In this document: in pieces, positions 1-7,893 of the stretch
How the letters are laid out: every line of letters begins with the position of its first letter
How positions within the stretch are numbered: position 1 is the first letter of the stretch
Source: an uncultured Faecalicatena sp.
Lineage (GTDB): Bacteria; Bacillota; Clostridia; Lachnospirales; Lachnospiraceae
Assembly: GCA_902489075.1 (NCBI GenBank)
Contig: CABTYO010000006.1
Coordinates: 20,893 to 84,892 of the forward strand
Length of the DNA stretch: 64,000 bases
Reading direction: 5' to 3'
Translations under genes and position numbers: made by a program
The notes under the pieces: model-generated
Told to the model about the DNA's origin: nothing
Databases searched by the model: none
The model's input: the letters and a program-made list of their open reading frames with translations, nothing else

Positions 1-82
1 TCACTCTCCGTTCTTTTTTTCTTCCATTTCGATATTCTATCATGTATAATCAGGAAGTACAAGTATTAATCATAGAAGTTTT

Positions 83-102
83 CCCGTATTTACGGGCTTT
101 TT
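83..102 (+). terminator. Short intrinsic terminator at the left edge
   Basis: CCCGTA and TACGGG form a tight hairpin (83-96), followed by CTTTTT. It probably ends a gene lying left of the window. Bases 1-82 hold no coding sequence that I can support. Confidence 0.55.
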
Positions 103-140
103 ACCGGATAAAATGTAGAAAAAGAAAGGCAGGATTTATC

Positions 141-1055
141 ATGATAATAGGATCACATGTCGGAATGAGCGGCAAAGAAATGCTGCTTGGTTCCGCTAAA
201 GAAGCAGTCTCTTATGGCGCAGACACATTTATGTTTTACACTGGCGCGCCGCAGAATACGCGCCGCAGGGAGATCAGCGAATTAAATATTGAGCCCGCAT
301 GGGCATATATGAAGGAGCATGGTATCAATGAGATCATTGTGCATGCCCCTTATATCATCAATCTGGGCAATGCCGTTAAACCGGAGACATTTGAACTGGC
401 TGTTGAATTTCTGGATAAGGAAATCCAAAGAACCATTGCCTGCAGAAGCCATGTCCTGATCCTCCATCCAGGCGCCCATGTCGGCGAGGGCACGGATATC
501 GGCACCTCTCAGATCATCAAAGGGCTGAACGAGGTTCTCACCAGAGACACAGACTGCCTGATTGCACTGGAAACCATGGCAGGAAAGGGTTCCGAGGTCG
601 GCCGGACTTTTGAAGAGCTCGCCCGCATTTATGACGGCGTGGTCTGCAGCGACAAGCTCCGTGTCTGCTTTGACACCTGCCACACCAGCGACAGCGGTTA
701 CGATATCGTCCACCATTTTGATGATGTCATTGCAGATTTTGACCGCATTCTGGGAAAAGACCAGATTGCAGTATTCCATATAAATGACAGCAAAAATGTC
801 CCCGGAGCTGCGAAAGACAGACATGCAAATATCGGTTTTGGTGAGATCGGTTTTGAGGCGCTGAACGCAATTGTGCACCACAAAGATTTTGAAGATGTTC
901 CGAAAATCCTGGAAACGCCATATGTACCATCTCCAACGAAAGATAAAAAATCTTATGCACCATATAAATATGAAATAGAAATGTTGAGAAAAGGGGTCTT
1001 TGACCCCGATCTTCTAACCAGAATCATTGAAGACAATGAAAAGACCAGAGACTGA
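141..1055 (+). CDS. nfo: Deoxyribonuclease IV (apurinic/apyrimidinic endonuclease)
   Basis: Endonuclease IV cuts the DNA backbone 5' of abasic sites and removes blocking 3' ends in base-excision repair, using three zinc ions in a TIM barrel. The 304-residue protein is normal length for the family. It opens with GSHVGMSG and carries the metal-ligand motifs HPGAHVG, LETMAGKGSEVG, CFDTCHTSDSGYD, HINDSKN, RHANIGFGEIG and ETPYVP in the expected order. The frame is open from position 42, but ATG 141 is preferred: it follows AAAGAAAGGCAGG, and homologues begin with the conserved GSHVG strand. The gene stands alone. The next promoter begins three bases after its stop codon. Confidence 0.95.
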   Translation: MIIGSHVGMSGKEMLLGSAKEAVSYGADTFMFYTGAPQNTRRREISELNIEPAWAYMKEHGINEIIVHAPYIINLGNAVKPETFELAVEFLDKEIQRTIACRSHVLILHPGAHVGEGTDIGTSQIIKGLNEVLTRDTDCLIALETMAGKGSEVGRTFEELARIYDGVVCSDKLRVCFDTCHTSDSGYDIVHHFDDVIADFDRILGKDQIAVFHINDSKNVPGAAKDRHANIGFGEIGFEALNAIVHHKDFEDVPKILETPYVPSPTKDKKSYAPYKYEIEMLRKGVFDPDLLTRIIEDNEKTRD

Positions 1056-1058
1056 TAC

Positions 1059-1087
1059 TTGACATCTGTCTGTCCTCATTGTATGAT
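1059..1087 (+). promoter_or_regulatory. Consensus sigma-A promoter of the GntR-ABC operon
   Basis: TTGACA (1059-1064), a 17-base spacer and TATGAT (1082-1087) form a near-perfect housekeeping promoter. The expected start, about 1094, falls inside the operator palindrome that directly follows. Confidence 0.85.
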
Positions 1088-1107
1088 TGTACTATATAGT
1101 TAGTACA
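1088..1107 (+). promoter_or_regulatory. GntR (YtrA-type) operator palindrome
   Basis: TGTACTA (1088-1094) and TAGTACA (1101-1107) are perfect 7-base inverted arms around six bases. The GTACTA...TAGTAC pattern resembles operators of YtrA-subfamily GntR repressors. It abuts the -10 box and covers the expected start site, so a bound repressor should block its own operon. Confidence 0.75.
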
Positions 1108-1136
1108 GTCGTAATTTAGAAAAAGAGGTGACTTAA

Positions 1137-1505
1137 ATGCCATGGGATTTAGATAATGACCGTCCCATTTACCTGCAGCTTATGGAGCGTATCCAGCAGG
1201 ATATCATCGCCGGTATCTATCAACCGGGAGACAAGCTGCCCTCCGTTCGGGATCTGGCATTAGATGCCGCCGTGAACCCCAATACCATGCAGAAGGCCCT
1301 TTCCGAACTGGAGAGAAGCGGGCTGGTGTACTCACAGCGCACAAGCGGACGATTTATCACGGAGGATGAGACGATGCTTAAGAATATGAAGCTGGAATTA
1401 GCATCCGAACATATCCACCAGTTTCTGGAGAAGATGGAACTGCTTGGATTTGAAGAGGAAGAGACATTAGAACTGATTCAAAAAGCATTAAAGGGGGATA
1501 AGTAA
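1137..1505 (+). CDS. GntR family transcriptional regulator, YtrA subfamily
   Basis: This 122-residue protein has the GntR winged-helix domain at residues 10-75 (IYLQLMERIQQDIIAGIY, PGDKLPSVRDLA, NPNTMQKALSELE, GLVYSQRTSGRF) and then a short helical tail of about 45 residues. That is typical of YtrA-type repressors, which lack a large ligand-binding domain. AGAGGTG lies six bases before the start. Its TAA overlaps the next ATG (TAATG), so it is translationally coupled to the ABC ATPase. By family precedent it represses its own operon through the palindrome at 1088-1107 and responds to cell-envelope stress. The actual inducer cannot be read from sequence. Confidence 0.9.
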   Translation: MPWDLDNDRPIYLQLMERIQQDIIAGIYQPGDKLPSVRDLALDAAVNPNTMQKALSELERSGLVYSQRTSGRFITEDETMLKNMKLELASEHIHQFLEKMELLGFEEEETLELIQKALKGDK

Positions 1506-2203
1506 TGAAACCACTTCTGGAATGTCAGGGATTAACAAAAAAATATAACAACTTCTATGCCCTTTCCAACCTGGACCTGACTCTGGAAAGAGGGCAGATC
1601 GTGGGTCTGCTCGGTCCGAACGGCAGCGGTAAGACGACTCTGATCAAGCTGATCAATGGACTGCTCGTCCCTACGGACGGACGTGTCATGGTCGGCAGCA
1701 TGGCACCGGGAGTCGAGACCAAGAAGATGATCTCCTATCTGCCCGAACGCAGCAGTGTGAGCGACCACATGAGGGTAGAAGAGATTGTCTCCTACTTCGC
1801 AGATTTCTATGAGAATTTCAACCTGGAACGGGCCCGTGCCATGTTCAAAGATCTGGAGATCGACACCCACGCCCGCTTAAGGACCCTTTCAAAAGGTACC
1901 AAAGAGAAGGTCCATCTGATCCTGACGATGAGCCGCGATGCCGAACTTTATATTCTGGATGAGCCAATTGGTGGAGTGGATCCCGCCGCCCGGGAATATA
2001 TCTTACGTACCATCCTGACGAATTACACGGAGAATGCAACAATCCTGATTTCCACACACCTTATCACAGACATTGAAAATGTGCTGGACAGGGTATTGTT
2101 CCTCCAGAACGGACATCTTACATTAAACGAAACAGTCGATGACATCCGTACCAAATGGGGGAAATCCGTCGATGCGTTATTCAGGGAGGTATTCAGATGT
2201 TAG
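1505..2203 (+). CDS. ABC transporter ATP-binding protein of a YtrA-linked module
   Basis: A 232-residue ATPase with Walker A GPNGSGKT, a Q-loop region, a degenerate signature LSKGTKEK instead of LSGGQ, Walker B YILDEPIGGVDP and the switch histidine in STHLITD. The altered signature is common in ABC-2 drug/antibiotic-type ATPases of this size. It starts within the stop codon of the GntR gene and overlaps the permease start by seven bases, so the three genes form one translationally coupled operon. With the permease it probably exports a small molecule or moves an envelope-active compound. The substrate is unknown. Confidence 0.9.
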   Translation: MKPLLECQGLTKKYNNFYALSNLDLTLERGQIVGLLGPNGSGKTTLIKLINGLLVPTDGRVMVGSMAPGVETKKMISYLPERSSVSDHMRVEEIVSYFADFYENFNLERARAMFKDLEIDTHARLRTLSKGTKEKVHLILTMSRDAELYILDEPIGGVDPAAREYILRTILTNYTENATILISTHLITDIENVLDRVLFLQNGHLTLNETVDDIRTKWGKSVDALFREVFRC

Positions 2204-3000
2204 GTAAGTTAATTAAATATGATTTAAAATATGGAGTGCGTATGTTCATCATCCTGCACGTTGTCCTGCTGGGTGTCTGTACACTTGGAAGATTTTTCTA
2301 CATGGAGAGGATTGATTTTCATGCGCCGGTAAATACAATCATTTCTTCCCTGATCGTATTCACATCCGTTCTGATCCTTTTGTTTACTGCGGTATGCTTT
2401 GGCATCACAGCGCTGATTGCCGTCCGGTTCTACAAGAATCTCTTTACGGATGAGGGATACCTGACATGGACGATCCCCGCCACGGCTACACAGCACCTGA
2501 TGGCTAAGATCATATCCGGAGTGATCTGGGAATCAGGCAACCTTTTGCTCTGTTCTCTTGCCCTCTGGATCCTGGTCAGCGGAAAGAACGTGACTACGGC
2601 TTATGCAGAAGTATCCCCGGAAGTTACACATACGCTTGGCATGCCTCTGGGACAGTTCGGCATCATCGGCCTGCTCTACGCACTGTTGGGTACACTGGGA
2701 AGCGTAATTATCGTCTATCTCTGCATCTGCATCGGACAGCTTTTTCCAGGACACCATGTTTTGTGTTCGATCGTTGTATACTTTATTTTTACCGCTATCA
2801 CCCAGATAGTTACCTTTGCAATGATGTTTGCATTTAAAATCGCTCCCGGATCTGCAAACTACTACCGCATGATGGAGGGAAATCCTTCCTATTACATGCT
2901 GACTTCCTTTCGGATCTCGGCAATTATGTCCGTCTTCATAATTATCATCGGATATATTGCTGTTCATTACATTATGAATAAAAAAGTGAACCTGAGCTGA
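2197..3000 (+). CDS. ABC-2 type permease partner of the YtrA-linked module
   Basis: A 267-residue hydrophobic protein with about six predicted membrane segments, for example residues 18-36, 55-80, 102-125, 160-185, 190-215 and 240-262. ATG 2197 is chosen because AGGGAGG lies seven bases upstream. The frame is open from 2155, which would run inside the ATPase gene. It overlaps the ATPase stop by seven bases and is followed by a strong terminator, so it is the last gene of the operon. No motif reveals the transported compound. The role as membrane half of the ABC transporter is inferred from context and topology. Confidence 0.85.
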   Translation: MLGKLIKYDLKYGVRMFIILHVVLLGVCTLGRFFYMERIDFHAPVNTIISSLIVFTSVLILLFTAVCFGITALIAVRFYKNLFTDEGYLTWTIPATATQHLMAKIISGVIWESGNLLLCSLALWILVSGKNVTTAYAEVSPEVTHTLGMPLGQFGIIGLLYALLGTLGSVIIVYLCICIGQLFPGHHVLCSIVVYFIFTAITQIVTFAMMFAFKIAPGSANYYRMMEGNPSYYMLTSFRISAIMSVFIIIIGYIAVHYIMNKKVNLS

Positions 3001-3063
3001 TTTTAGTCCCATAGCAATGAAATGGATTCCGAATCTTAACTTTGACTTACATAAAGATTAGCC

Positions 3064-3117
3064 AAAAGAAGCTCACAGGTCTGATTTGATAATCAAATCG
3101 ATCTGTGAGCTTCTTTT
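3064..3117 (+). terminator. Strong terminator after the GntR-ABC operon
   Basis: AAAAGAAGCTCACAG (3064-3078) pairs perfectly with CTGTGAGCTTCTTTT (3103-3117). An inner GATTTGAT/ATCAAATC hairpin extends the stem and the right arm ends in a T-run. It may also serve the opposite strand, where azlCD ends. Confidence 0.85.
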
Positions 3118-3176
3118 TACTATGTCTCTTTTTTATTTCTTATGACACTTTCCTGCTTAATCTATCCAAAACGCCC

Positions 3177-3509
3177 CTAAAATACTACCTGTACAAGGAA
3201 CATATAGAGCACTGTCCCTGCTCCGATACTCAGCAGATTATTCCGCTTCCAGACATGGAGAATCACCACGGTGAGAACGGCAATCAGTTCCGGTATTCCA
3301 TGCGGTGCGGCTAACACAGGCGTATCTTTCAGACAGTATACCACCAGCATTCCGATCACCGCAGGTGTCAGTACCTTCCCCAGATATTCAATCGTCTTCG
3401 GGATGGGCTTTCCTTTTGGGAAAATCAGAAACGGTACCGCTCTCGTTGCAAATGTGGTAACCGCTACTGCCAATATAATCAATAGAGAGGTTGTTACACT
3501 TACTGGCAT
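3177..3509 (-). CDS. azlD: AzlD family branched-chain amino acid export subunit
   Basis: A 110-residue protein with about four membrane segments. AzlD is the small partner of AzlC; together they export branched-chain amino acids and, in characterised bacteria, toxic analogues such as 4-azaleucine. The family pattern TTFATRAVPFLIFPKGKPIP near the N-terminus is clear. ATG 3509 overlaps the end of azlC by ten bases, which is normal for this pair. The longer upstream frame only reads through azlC in another frame and is not used. Confidence 0.9.
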   Translation of the reverse strand: MPVSVTTSLLIILAVAVTTFATRAVPFLIFPKGKPIPKTIEYLGKVLTPAVIGMLVVYCLKDTPVLAAPHGIPELIAVLTVVILHVWKRNNLLSIGAGTVLYMFLVQVVF

Positions 3510-4210
3510 ACTTCTACCTCCCGTTCCTTTTCTAATCTCTTTCTCGTAACAAATAAAACCAGAATACACATGATCATTGTCGGGAACACAAAACTTCCGC
3601 TGCCGAAAATCTGCAGGCAGAGTACTGCACAGACCACCCCAATCGCAGCCGGAATGCGGTTCTTCGCATCCATCCACTGTTCCACAAAAATGACGACAAA
3701 AAGCGCTGTCATTGCAAACTCAATTCCCTCTGCGTTAAAGGGAAGTACACTTTTCAGAATTCCGCCGATCGCTGATCCAATGATCCAGTAGCTCTGGTCC
3801 ATCAAAGCAATTGCAAATAAGAACTTATCCTCTTCTACTCCCTCAGGCACCTTGGTCGTACAGAGAAGTGAGTATGTCTCATCTGTCAGCCCAAAAATCA
3901 TATACCAGCGCTTCTTTCCCATCTTATTGAACTTATCCAGCAGAGAAAGTCCATAAAATACATGCCGTATATTTACCATCAGTGTCATAAAGATCACCTG
4001 GACAAAAGAGATCCCCGGCACAAAAAAATTCACTGCCAGATACTGTCCCGAACCGGCATAAACAAGCAGACTCATCAGAACAGCCCACCAGGCTGAATAC
4101 CCCTTTTCTGCATACATCACTCCAAAGGCAATCCCTATGAATAAGTATCCCGTTAAAACCGGAACCGTATAGGGAAACGCCTTCTTAAACGCTTTCTTAT
4201 ATCCTGCCAT
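3500..4210 (-). CDS. azlC: AzlC family branched-chain amino acid export subunit
   Basis: A 236-residue membrane protein with the AzlC features GIAFGVMYAEKGYSAWWA, LVYAGSGQYLAVNF, NIRHVFYGLSL and FGLTDETYSL. It forms a two-component exporter with AzlD in the cytoplasmic membrane. ATG 4210 fits best because GAGGGA lies about nine bases before it. ATG 4219 is in frame but sits directly on that ribosome site. No regulator gene is adjacent; CodY, encoded elsewhere in the window, is a candidate by analogy only. Confidence 0.9.
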   Translation of the reverse strand: MAGYKKAFKKAFPYTVPVLTGYLFIGIAFGVMYAEKGYSAWWAVLMSLLVYAGSGQYLAVNFFVPGISFVQVIFMTLMVNIRHVFYGLSLLDKFNKMGKKRWYMIFGLTDETYSLLCTTKVPEGVEEDKFLFAIALMDQSYWIIGSAIGGILKSVLPFNAEGIEFAMTALFVVIFVEQWMDAKNRIPAAIGVVCAVLCLQIFGSGSFVFPTMIMCILVLFVTRKRLEKEREVEVCQ

Positions 4211-4327
4211 CTTTCCCATTCCCTCTTATGTTGATCACATATCTATGATTATCAGTTTATACACCCTTTTCCACCCTGCCATAGGCATCAGAAGGCCCAT
4301 AAGCATGATTCCAGGGCATAAAAAATA

Positions 4328-4399
4328 CACGTCTGGGCGGAGTCGAACCGCCGCACATGCCTCCGGAGGGCATTGCTCTATCCACTGAGCTACAGACGC
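4328..4399 (-). tRNA. tRNA-Arg(CCG)
   Basis: On the minus strand a full cloverleaf is visible: acceptor GCGTCTG/CAGACGT, D-arm GCTC...GAGC, anticodon stem ATGCC/GGCAT with loop CTCCGGA (anticodon CCG), and T-arm GGCGG TTCGACT CCGCC. The first acceptor pair is a G-U wobble. CCA is not encoded. It decodes the arginine codon CGG. Confidence 0.95.
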
Positions 4400-4504
4400 A
4401 TAATCTGGTGCAATCCTGCTGTGCAAAACATTTCCCTCAACAGAACGCCTTATAATCCTAGCACAATTTGAAGTAAAAGTAAAGAGTAAAACCATAAAAA
4501 AATA

Positions 4505-4538
4505 GGAGAAGGGCGACGTAACGTAACTGCCCTTCTCC
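4505..4538 (-). terminator. Terminator downstream of the DUF5688 gene
   Basis: GGAGAAGGGC (4505-4514) and GCCCTTCTCC (4529-4538) form a perfect 10-bp stem. On the minus strand it is followed by TATTTTTTTATGG. Confidence 0.8.
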
Positions 4539-4613
4539 CCTGATACCTTTCACGTAAACACAGTTAAGCCATCTTGGCCGGAATCCTGCTATGTTCAGAT
4601 ACCACCGTCGAAA

Positions 4614-5603
4614 CTATCGACCTGTACCATAATATTCTGTCCCCTCCTCCGGTCTTTTTACCACGGAGCAGGACATCTCCCTATCCCTCTTTTTCATCAT
4701 CAGCCGTTTCCCCTTACGCTGATAAAAATAGGCATGGTCACTGAGGACTTCCTCAGGTTCCACCTGCGTCTCATTGATCTCTGCAACCATTTCGTCCATC
4801 TCCTCCGGGTCTAAAGCCCTCGAATCAGGAACAATGATCACCTCATGAACACTGCTCGGAAGAATATAAAAATCCTCCCTCAGCATATCACCGATTATTT
4901 CCAGCACATGCGGATACATCATACAGGCCGCCCCATAATTTCTGGGTGGATTTGTCAGTACATACATGACATCTCTCTTATCTCTTTTTACTTCTTCCAG
5001 AAGATTTTCAACCTCCTCATCTTCTGTAACTTCCAGCATCTGTTCGATTGCATGCTGCATCGTAAAAAATTCAGCAGGCAGAAGTTCTTTTACATTTCTG
5101 ACTGATGCAAGGAACAGGTCGTCCCTGGATATCCCCCACTTTTTCATATGGTCATTACAGATCTGAATCGAAGCGGTCCCTCTCTTTCCCAGGTCCAGCA
5201 GCACGTAGAATACCATTGCCAGATCCAGCACTTCCATGTAAGGCACCTGTCTTAATAAAGCGCGGTTCTTGGAACAGTGAATCAGCTTAAATACAATCCT
5301 CTCACTGATTTCATCATAGTTCTCGAATTTCCTGCTGTCCCAGACATCTTCCGTTCTCATGGAATTATAGAAGGTCATAATCTCACTGACCAGTCTCTCC
5401 ATCGGTTCGCCTCTCAGAAACCGGACGTAAAATCCCTCCAGATAAATCGTAGGCGCTGAATTCTGCCCCTGTGTTTCAATTAAAACACCTTTCTTCTCTC
5501 TGCCATTATTCTTAACAGCAGTATACACACTTGCTCTGATCCCCTCCTTTAACCTCTTGTTCAATTCCTTTTCAACAGCGTACAAAAAATCCTGATATCC
5601 CAT
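4614..5603 (-). CDS. DUF5688 family protein
   Basis: A 329-residue soluble protein with no signal peptide or membrane segment. Its N-terminus MGYQDFLYAVEKELNKRL, the early YTAVKNNGREKKGVLIE stretch and the central helical region followed by LTNPPRNYGAACMMYP match what I know of the DUF5688 family. That family is abundant, often multicopy, in Lachnospiraceae and has no established function. ATG 5603 is used because GAGAGGAG lies just upstream; ATG 5621 has no ribosome site. It has its own promoter and terminator and is monocistronic. The last 40 residues are rich in basic and acidic residues and may be flexible. Confidence 0.75.
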   Translation of the reverse strand: MGYQDFLYAVEKELNKRLKEGIRASVYTAVKNNGREKKGVLIETQGQNSAPTIYLEGFYVRFLRGEPMERLVSEIMTFYNSMRTEDVWDSRKFENYDEISERIVFKLIHCSKNRALLRQVPYMEVLDLAMVFYVLLDLGKRGTASIQICNDHMKKWGISRDDLFLASVRNVKELLPAEFFTMQHAIEQMLEVTEDEEVENLLEEVKRDKRDVMYVLTNPPRNYGAACMMYPHVLEIIGDMLREDFYILPSSVHEVIIVPDSRALDPEEMDEMVAEINETQVEPEEVLSDHAYFYQRKGKRLMMKKRDREMSCSVVKRPEEGTEYYGTGR

Positions 5604-5701
5604 AATTCTCCTCTCTATCATTGCACGCTCATCATAAAAATTGAGAAAACTGGCACGAAAACTGCCGAGATAAATTGATTTGAAACATATTATGTAAGAC
5701 G

Positions 5702-5730
5702 ATTATATCCGATTGGCTGATAAAACACAA
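5702..5730 (-). promoter_or_regulatory. Promoter of the DUF5688 gene
   Basis: On the minus strand TTGTGT (5725-5730), a 17-base spacer and TATAAT (5702-5707). The remainder of the 5604-5852 gap is A+T-rich with no further supported feature except the efp terminator. Confidence 0.65.
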
Positions 5731-5805
5731 TTATAATTCTATTACCTTTTTATTAAAAAAGCCTAAAAAGTAACTGGTTGAAAAGTAAACTTTAAAACTA
5801 AAAAA

Positions 5806-5836
5806 CAGAGGAAATGAAATCGCTCCATTCCCTCTG
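5806..5836 (-). terminator. Terminator downstream of efp
   Basis: CAGAGGAAATG and CATTCCCTCTG pair with one mismatch, which becomes a G-U wobble in the minus-strand transcript. A TTTTTTAGTTTT tail follows on the minus strand. Confidence 0.8.
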
Positions 5837-5852
5837 CTTTGTTTACATCATC

Positions 5853-6410
5853 TTATACACGTGACAGGTATTCTCCTGTTCTTGTGTCAATCTTCAATAC
5901 ATCTCCCTGCTCTACGAACAGTGGAACCATTACAACTGCACCTGTCTCTACTGTAGCAGGCTTTGTAGCTCCCTGAGCTGTATCTCCCTTGAATCCAGGC
6001 TCTGTCTCTGTAATAGCCAGCTCAACAAAAAGAGGCGGCTCAACTGAAAATACATTACCATTGTGTGAACAGATCTTAACGATCTCGTTCTCTTTTACAA
6101 ACTTAAGTGCATCCCCTACAACTTCTGAGTTCAATGCAATCTGATCATATGTCTCCACATCCATGAAGTTATATAAATCACCATCCTGATACAGATACTG
6201 CATGTCCTTCCTGTCGATGCGGGCCTGCTCGAACTTCTCTGTAGGTCTGAAAGTCTTCTCTACAGCACCACCACTGATTATATTCTTTAACTTTGTTCTA
6301 ACAAATGCTGCACCTTTTCCTGGCTTTACATGCTGGAACTCCAAAATCTGATAAATGTTTCCATCAATTTCAACGGTTAAACCGTTCTTAAAATCTCCTG
6401 CTGAAATCAT
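5853..6410 (-). CDS. efp: Elongation factor P
   Basis: EF-P binds ribosomes stalled at consecutive prolines and promotes peptide-bond formation. The 185-residue protein has the three beta-barrel layout of the family. The exposed loop VKPGKGAAFVR carries the lysine (K32) that is modified in many bacteria; the GKGAAFV context resembles Bacillus-type EF-P, which receives a 5-aminopentanol group rather than the E. coli beta-lysine. No modification enzyme is adjacent. AAGGAGG precedes ATG. A promoter and a terminator frame it as a single-gene unit. Confidence 0.97.
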   Translation of the reverse strand: MISAGDFKNGLTVEIDGNIYQILEFQHVKPGKGAAFVRTKLKNIISGGAVEKTFRPTEKFEQARIDRKDMQYLYQDGDLYNFMDVETYDQIALNSEVVGDALKFVKENEIVKICSHNGNVFSVEPPLFVELAITETEPGFKGDTAQGATKPATVETGAVVMVPLFVEQGDVLKIDTRTGEYLSRV

Positions 6411-6466
6411 TATAATCCTCCTTCAATCGCGCACTTCATGCACTTACCTAATTTACACTGTTTATA

Positions 6467-6495
6467 ATTCTATAATAATTCTTTCTATTTTTCAA
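6467..6495 (-). promoter_or_regulatory. Promoter of efp
   Basis: On the minus strand TTGAAA (6490-6495), a 17-base spacer and TAGAAT (6467-6472), between the end of yqeG and efp. Confidence 0.7.
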
Positions 6496-6502
6496 CCTTT
6501 TT

Positions 6503-7015
6503 TTACTTAGATAGCCGTTTCTTTTGCTTCTTTTTATAAAAATACAACACAATCCGCTCTAAATAGCGCTTTAAAACGATCTGTATCTCTTCTTTCGGAT
6601 GAATGGGCTTTACTAAAATGTTGCGTATCCCGCTCCTTTTTGCCCCCCAGACATCCGTAAACAGCTGATCACCCACAAAAATGGTGTTGCTCTGGTCCGT
6701 CCCCATGATCTCCATCGCCTTTTTATAATTCTTCGTGGACGGCTTATGGGCATTGTAGATATAATTAGTCCGGATCTCCTCATTAAACATCTTCACACGC
6801 GGCTCCTGATTATTAGATATCAGGCAGGAAGCAAAGCCTATCTCCTTGAGCCGTACAAACAATTTCTTTGCCCGCTCATCCGCAGGTGCACCATGGGGCA
6901 CGAGTGTATTGTCGATATCAAATATAACCCCCCGATACCCTTCCTCATATAATTTTTCAAATGGGATGACATATGTAGACATCTTATAGTCATCCGGGAA
7001 AAATCGATCAAACAT
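6503..7015 (-). CDS. yqeG: YqeG family HAD-IIIA phosphatase
   Basis: A 170-residue haloacid dehalogenase-type hydrolase. Motif I is FDIDNTLVPH (nucleophile aspartate), motif II is SNN, the conserved lysine lies in AHKPSTKNYKKA and motif III is FVGDQLFTDVWGAKRSG. The pattern matches the YqeG/YyaF subset with a minimal cap. The physiological substrate is not established; yeast GEP4, a relative, dephosphorylates phosphatidylglycerophosphate. The start codon overlaps the stop of the upstream fusion gene (TAATG), so the two are translationally coupled. The tail KKKQKKRLSK is very basic. Confidence 0.9.
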   Translation of the reverse strand: MFDRFFPDDYKMSTYVIPFEKLYEEGYRGVIFDIDNTLVPHGAPADERAKKLFVRLKEIGFASCLISNNQEPRVKMFNEEIRTNYIYNAHKPSTKNYKKAMEIMGTDQSNTIFVGDQLFTDVWGAKRSGIRNILVKPIHPKEEIQIVLKRYLERIVLYFYKKKQKKRLSK

Positions 7016-7800
7016 TATTCTGCATCCATCTCCATTAATTTAGAAATCAATTCCTCACAGACCTGTAATACCGTCTTATTATCCGTCTGGATCACAATAT
7101 CTGCAGCAGCCTCATACTTCTCGCGGCGCTTCTCCATCAGCTCCGCAATATATTCCACGTTATTATTCCCATTCAATACAGGTCTGTCATCACTGTCCTT
7201 CACACGCTCATATACGGTGTGAGGGCTCGCTGTCAGAAGTACAACCCGGCCATTCTTCTTCATCTCGGCCACATTCTCCTCCCGCAGGGCAGCACCGCCT
7301 CCGCAGGAAATAATCGTATTCTTCCTGGACTGCAGCTCAATCAAAAGCTTAATCTCCAGCTCTCTGAAATATTCTTCTCCATATGTTGCAAAAATATCCG
7401 GAATACTCATCTCTTCCCGATTTGAAATCTCCTGATCCATCTCCACAATATTCATTGCAAACATGGTACTGAGATAATCGGAAACCGTCGACTTGCCCGC
7501 TCCCATGAAACCGATCAGCACAATGTTATAAGAAAACAGCTTTCTTGCCTGGATGCGCTTGCTGTTGCGTACAATCCTGCGGAATACATCATGGATCTCT
7601 TCCTGATACTTATTCCCTTCAAGCTTCTCTTTCAGCCTGCGTTCCTGCTTCTCCTCCTGAGCCGGCTGCAGAATTGGCATCCCATACTCTTCTTTGTATG
7701 CCATGATTTTCTCTATGATCGCATTCCGTTCTACCAGCGCATCAATGATCTTATCGTCGCAAAGCGCAAGCTGTTCGCGGTACATCTCTAAATCATTCAT
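7015..7800 (-). CDS. aroK: Chorismate mutase-shikimate kinase fusion
   Basis: A 261-residue bifunctional protein. Residues 1-85 are an AroQ-type chorismate mutase helical domain (MNDLEMYREQLALCDDKII, LVERNAIIEKIMAYKEE, VFRRIVRNSKRIQ). Residues 92-260 are a shikimate kinase with P-loop GFMGAGKST (97-105), the shikimate-binding segment MDQEISNRE, the SCGGGAALR loop and the lid DDRPVLNGNN. The enzymes act at two different steps of aromatic amino acid synthesis, before and after chorismate. ATG 7800 is chosen over 7839 because AAAGG and GGTGG lie just before it. The gene is coupled to yqeG downstream, and a clear promoter lies upstream at 7840-7868. Confidence 0.92.
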   Translation of the reverse strand: MNDLEMYREQLALCDDKIIDALVERNAIIEKIMAYKEEYGMPILQPAQEEKQERRLKEKLEGNKYQEEIHDVFRRIVRNSKRIQARKLFSYNIVLIGFMGAGKSTVSDYLSTMFAMNIVEMDQEISNREEMSIPDIFATYGEEYFRELEIKLLIELQSRKNTIISCGGGAALREENVAEMKKNGRVVLLTASPHTVYERVKDSDDRPVLNGNNNVEYIAELMEKRREKYEAAADIVIQTDNKTVLQVCEELISKLMEMDAE

Positions 7801-7839
7801 CGTCCTTTGTCCACCTTTTATCCTAAATAAATACACCAT

Positions 7840-7868
7840 ATTATATCAATTTTCTACAGTGATAGCAA
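7840..7868 (-). promoter_or_regulatory. Promoter of the aroK fusion-yqeG operon
   Basis: On the minus strand TTGCTA (7863-7868), a 17-base spacer and TATAAT (7840-7845), about 40 bases before the start codon. Confidence 0.75.
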
Positions 7869-7893
7869 GGAAAAACTCCGGATCATCTTCTGC

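Noticed and set aside
282..881. Long open frame antisense to nfo
   Set aside because: It lies wholly inside nfo on the other strand, has no ribosome site and no recognisable family pattern.
4235..4495. 86-codon open frame over the tRNA
   Set aside because: It reads through tRNA-Arg on the same strand.
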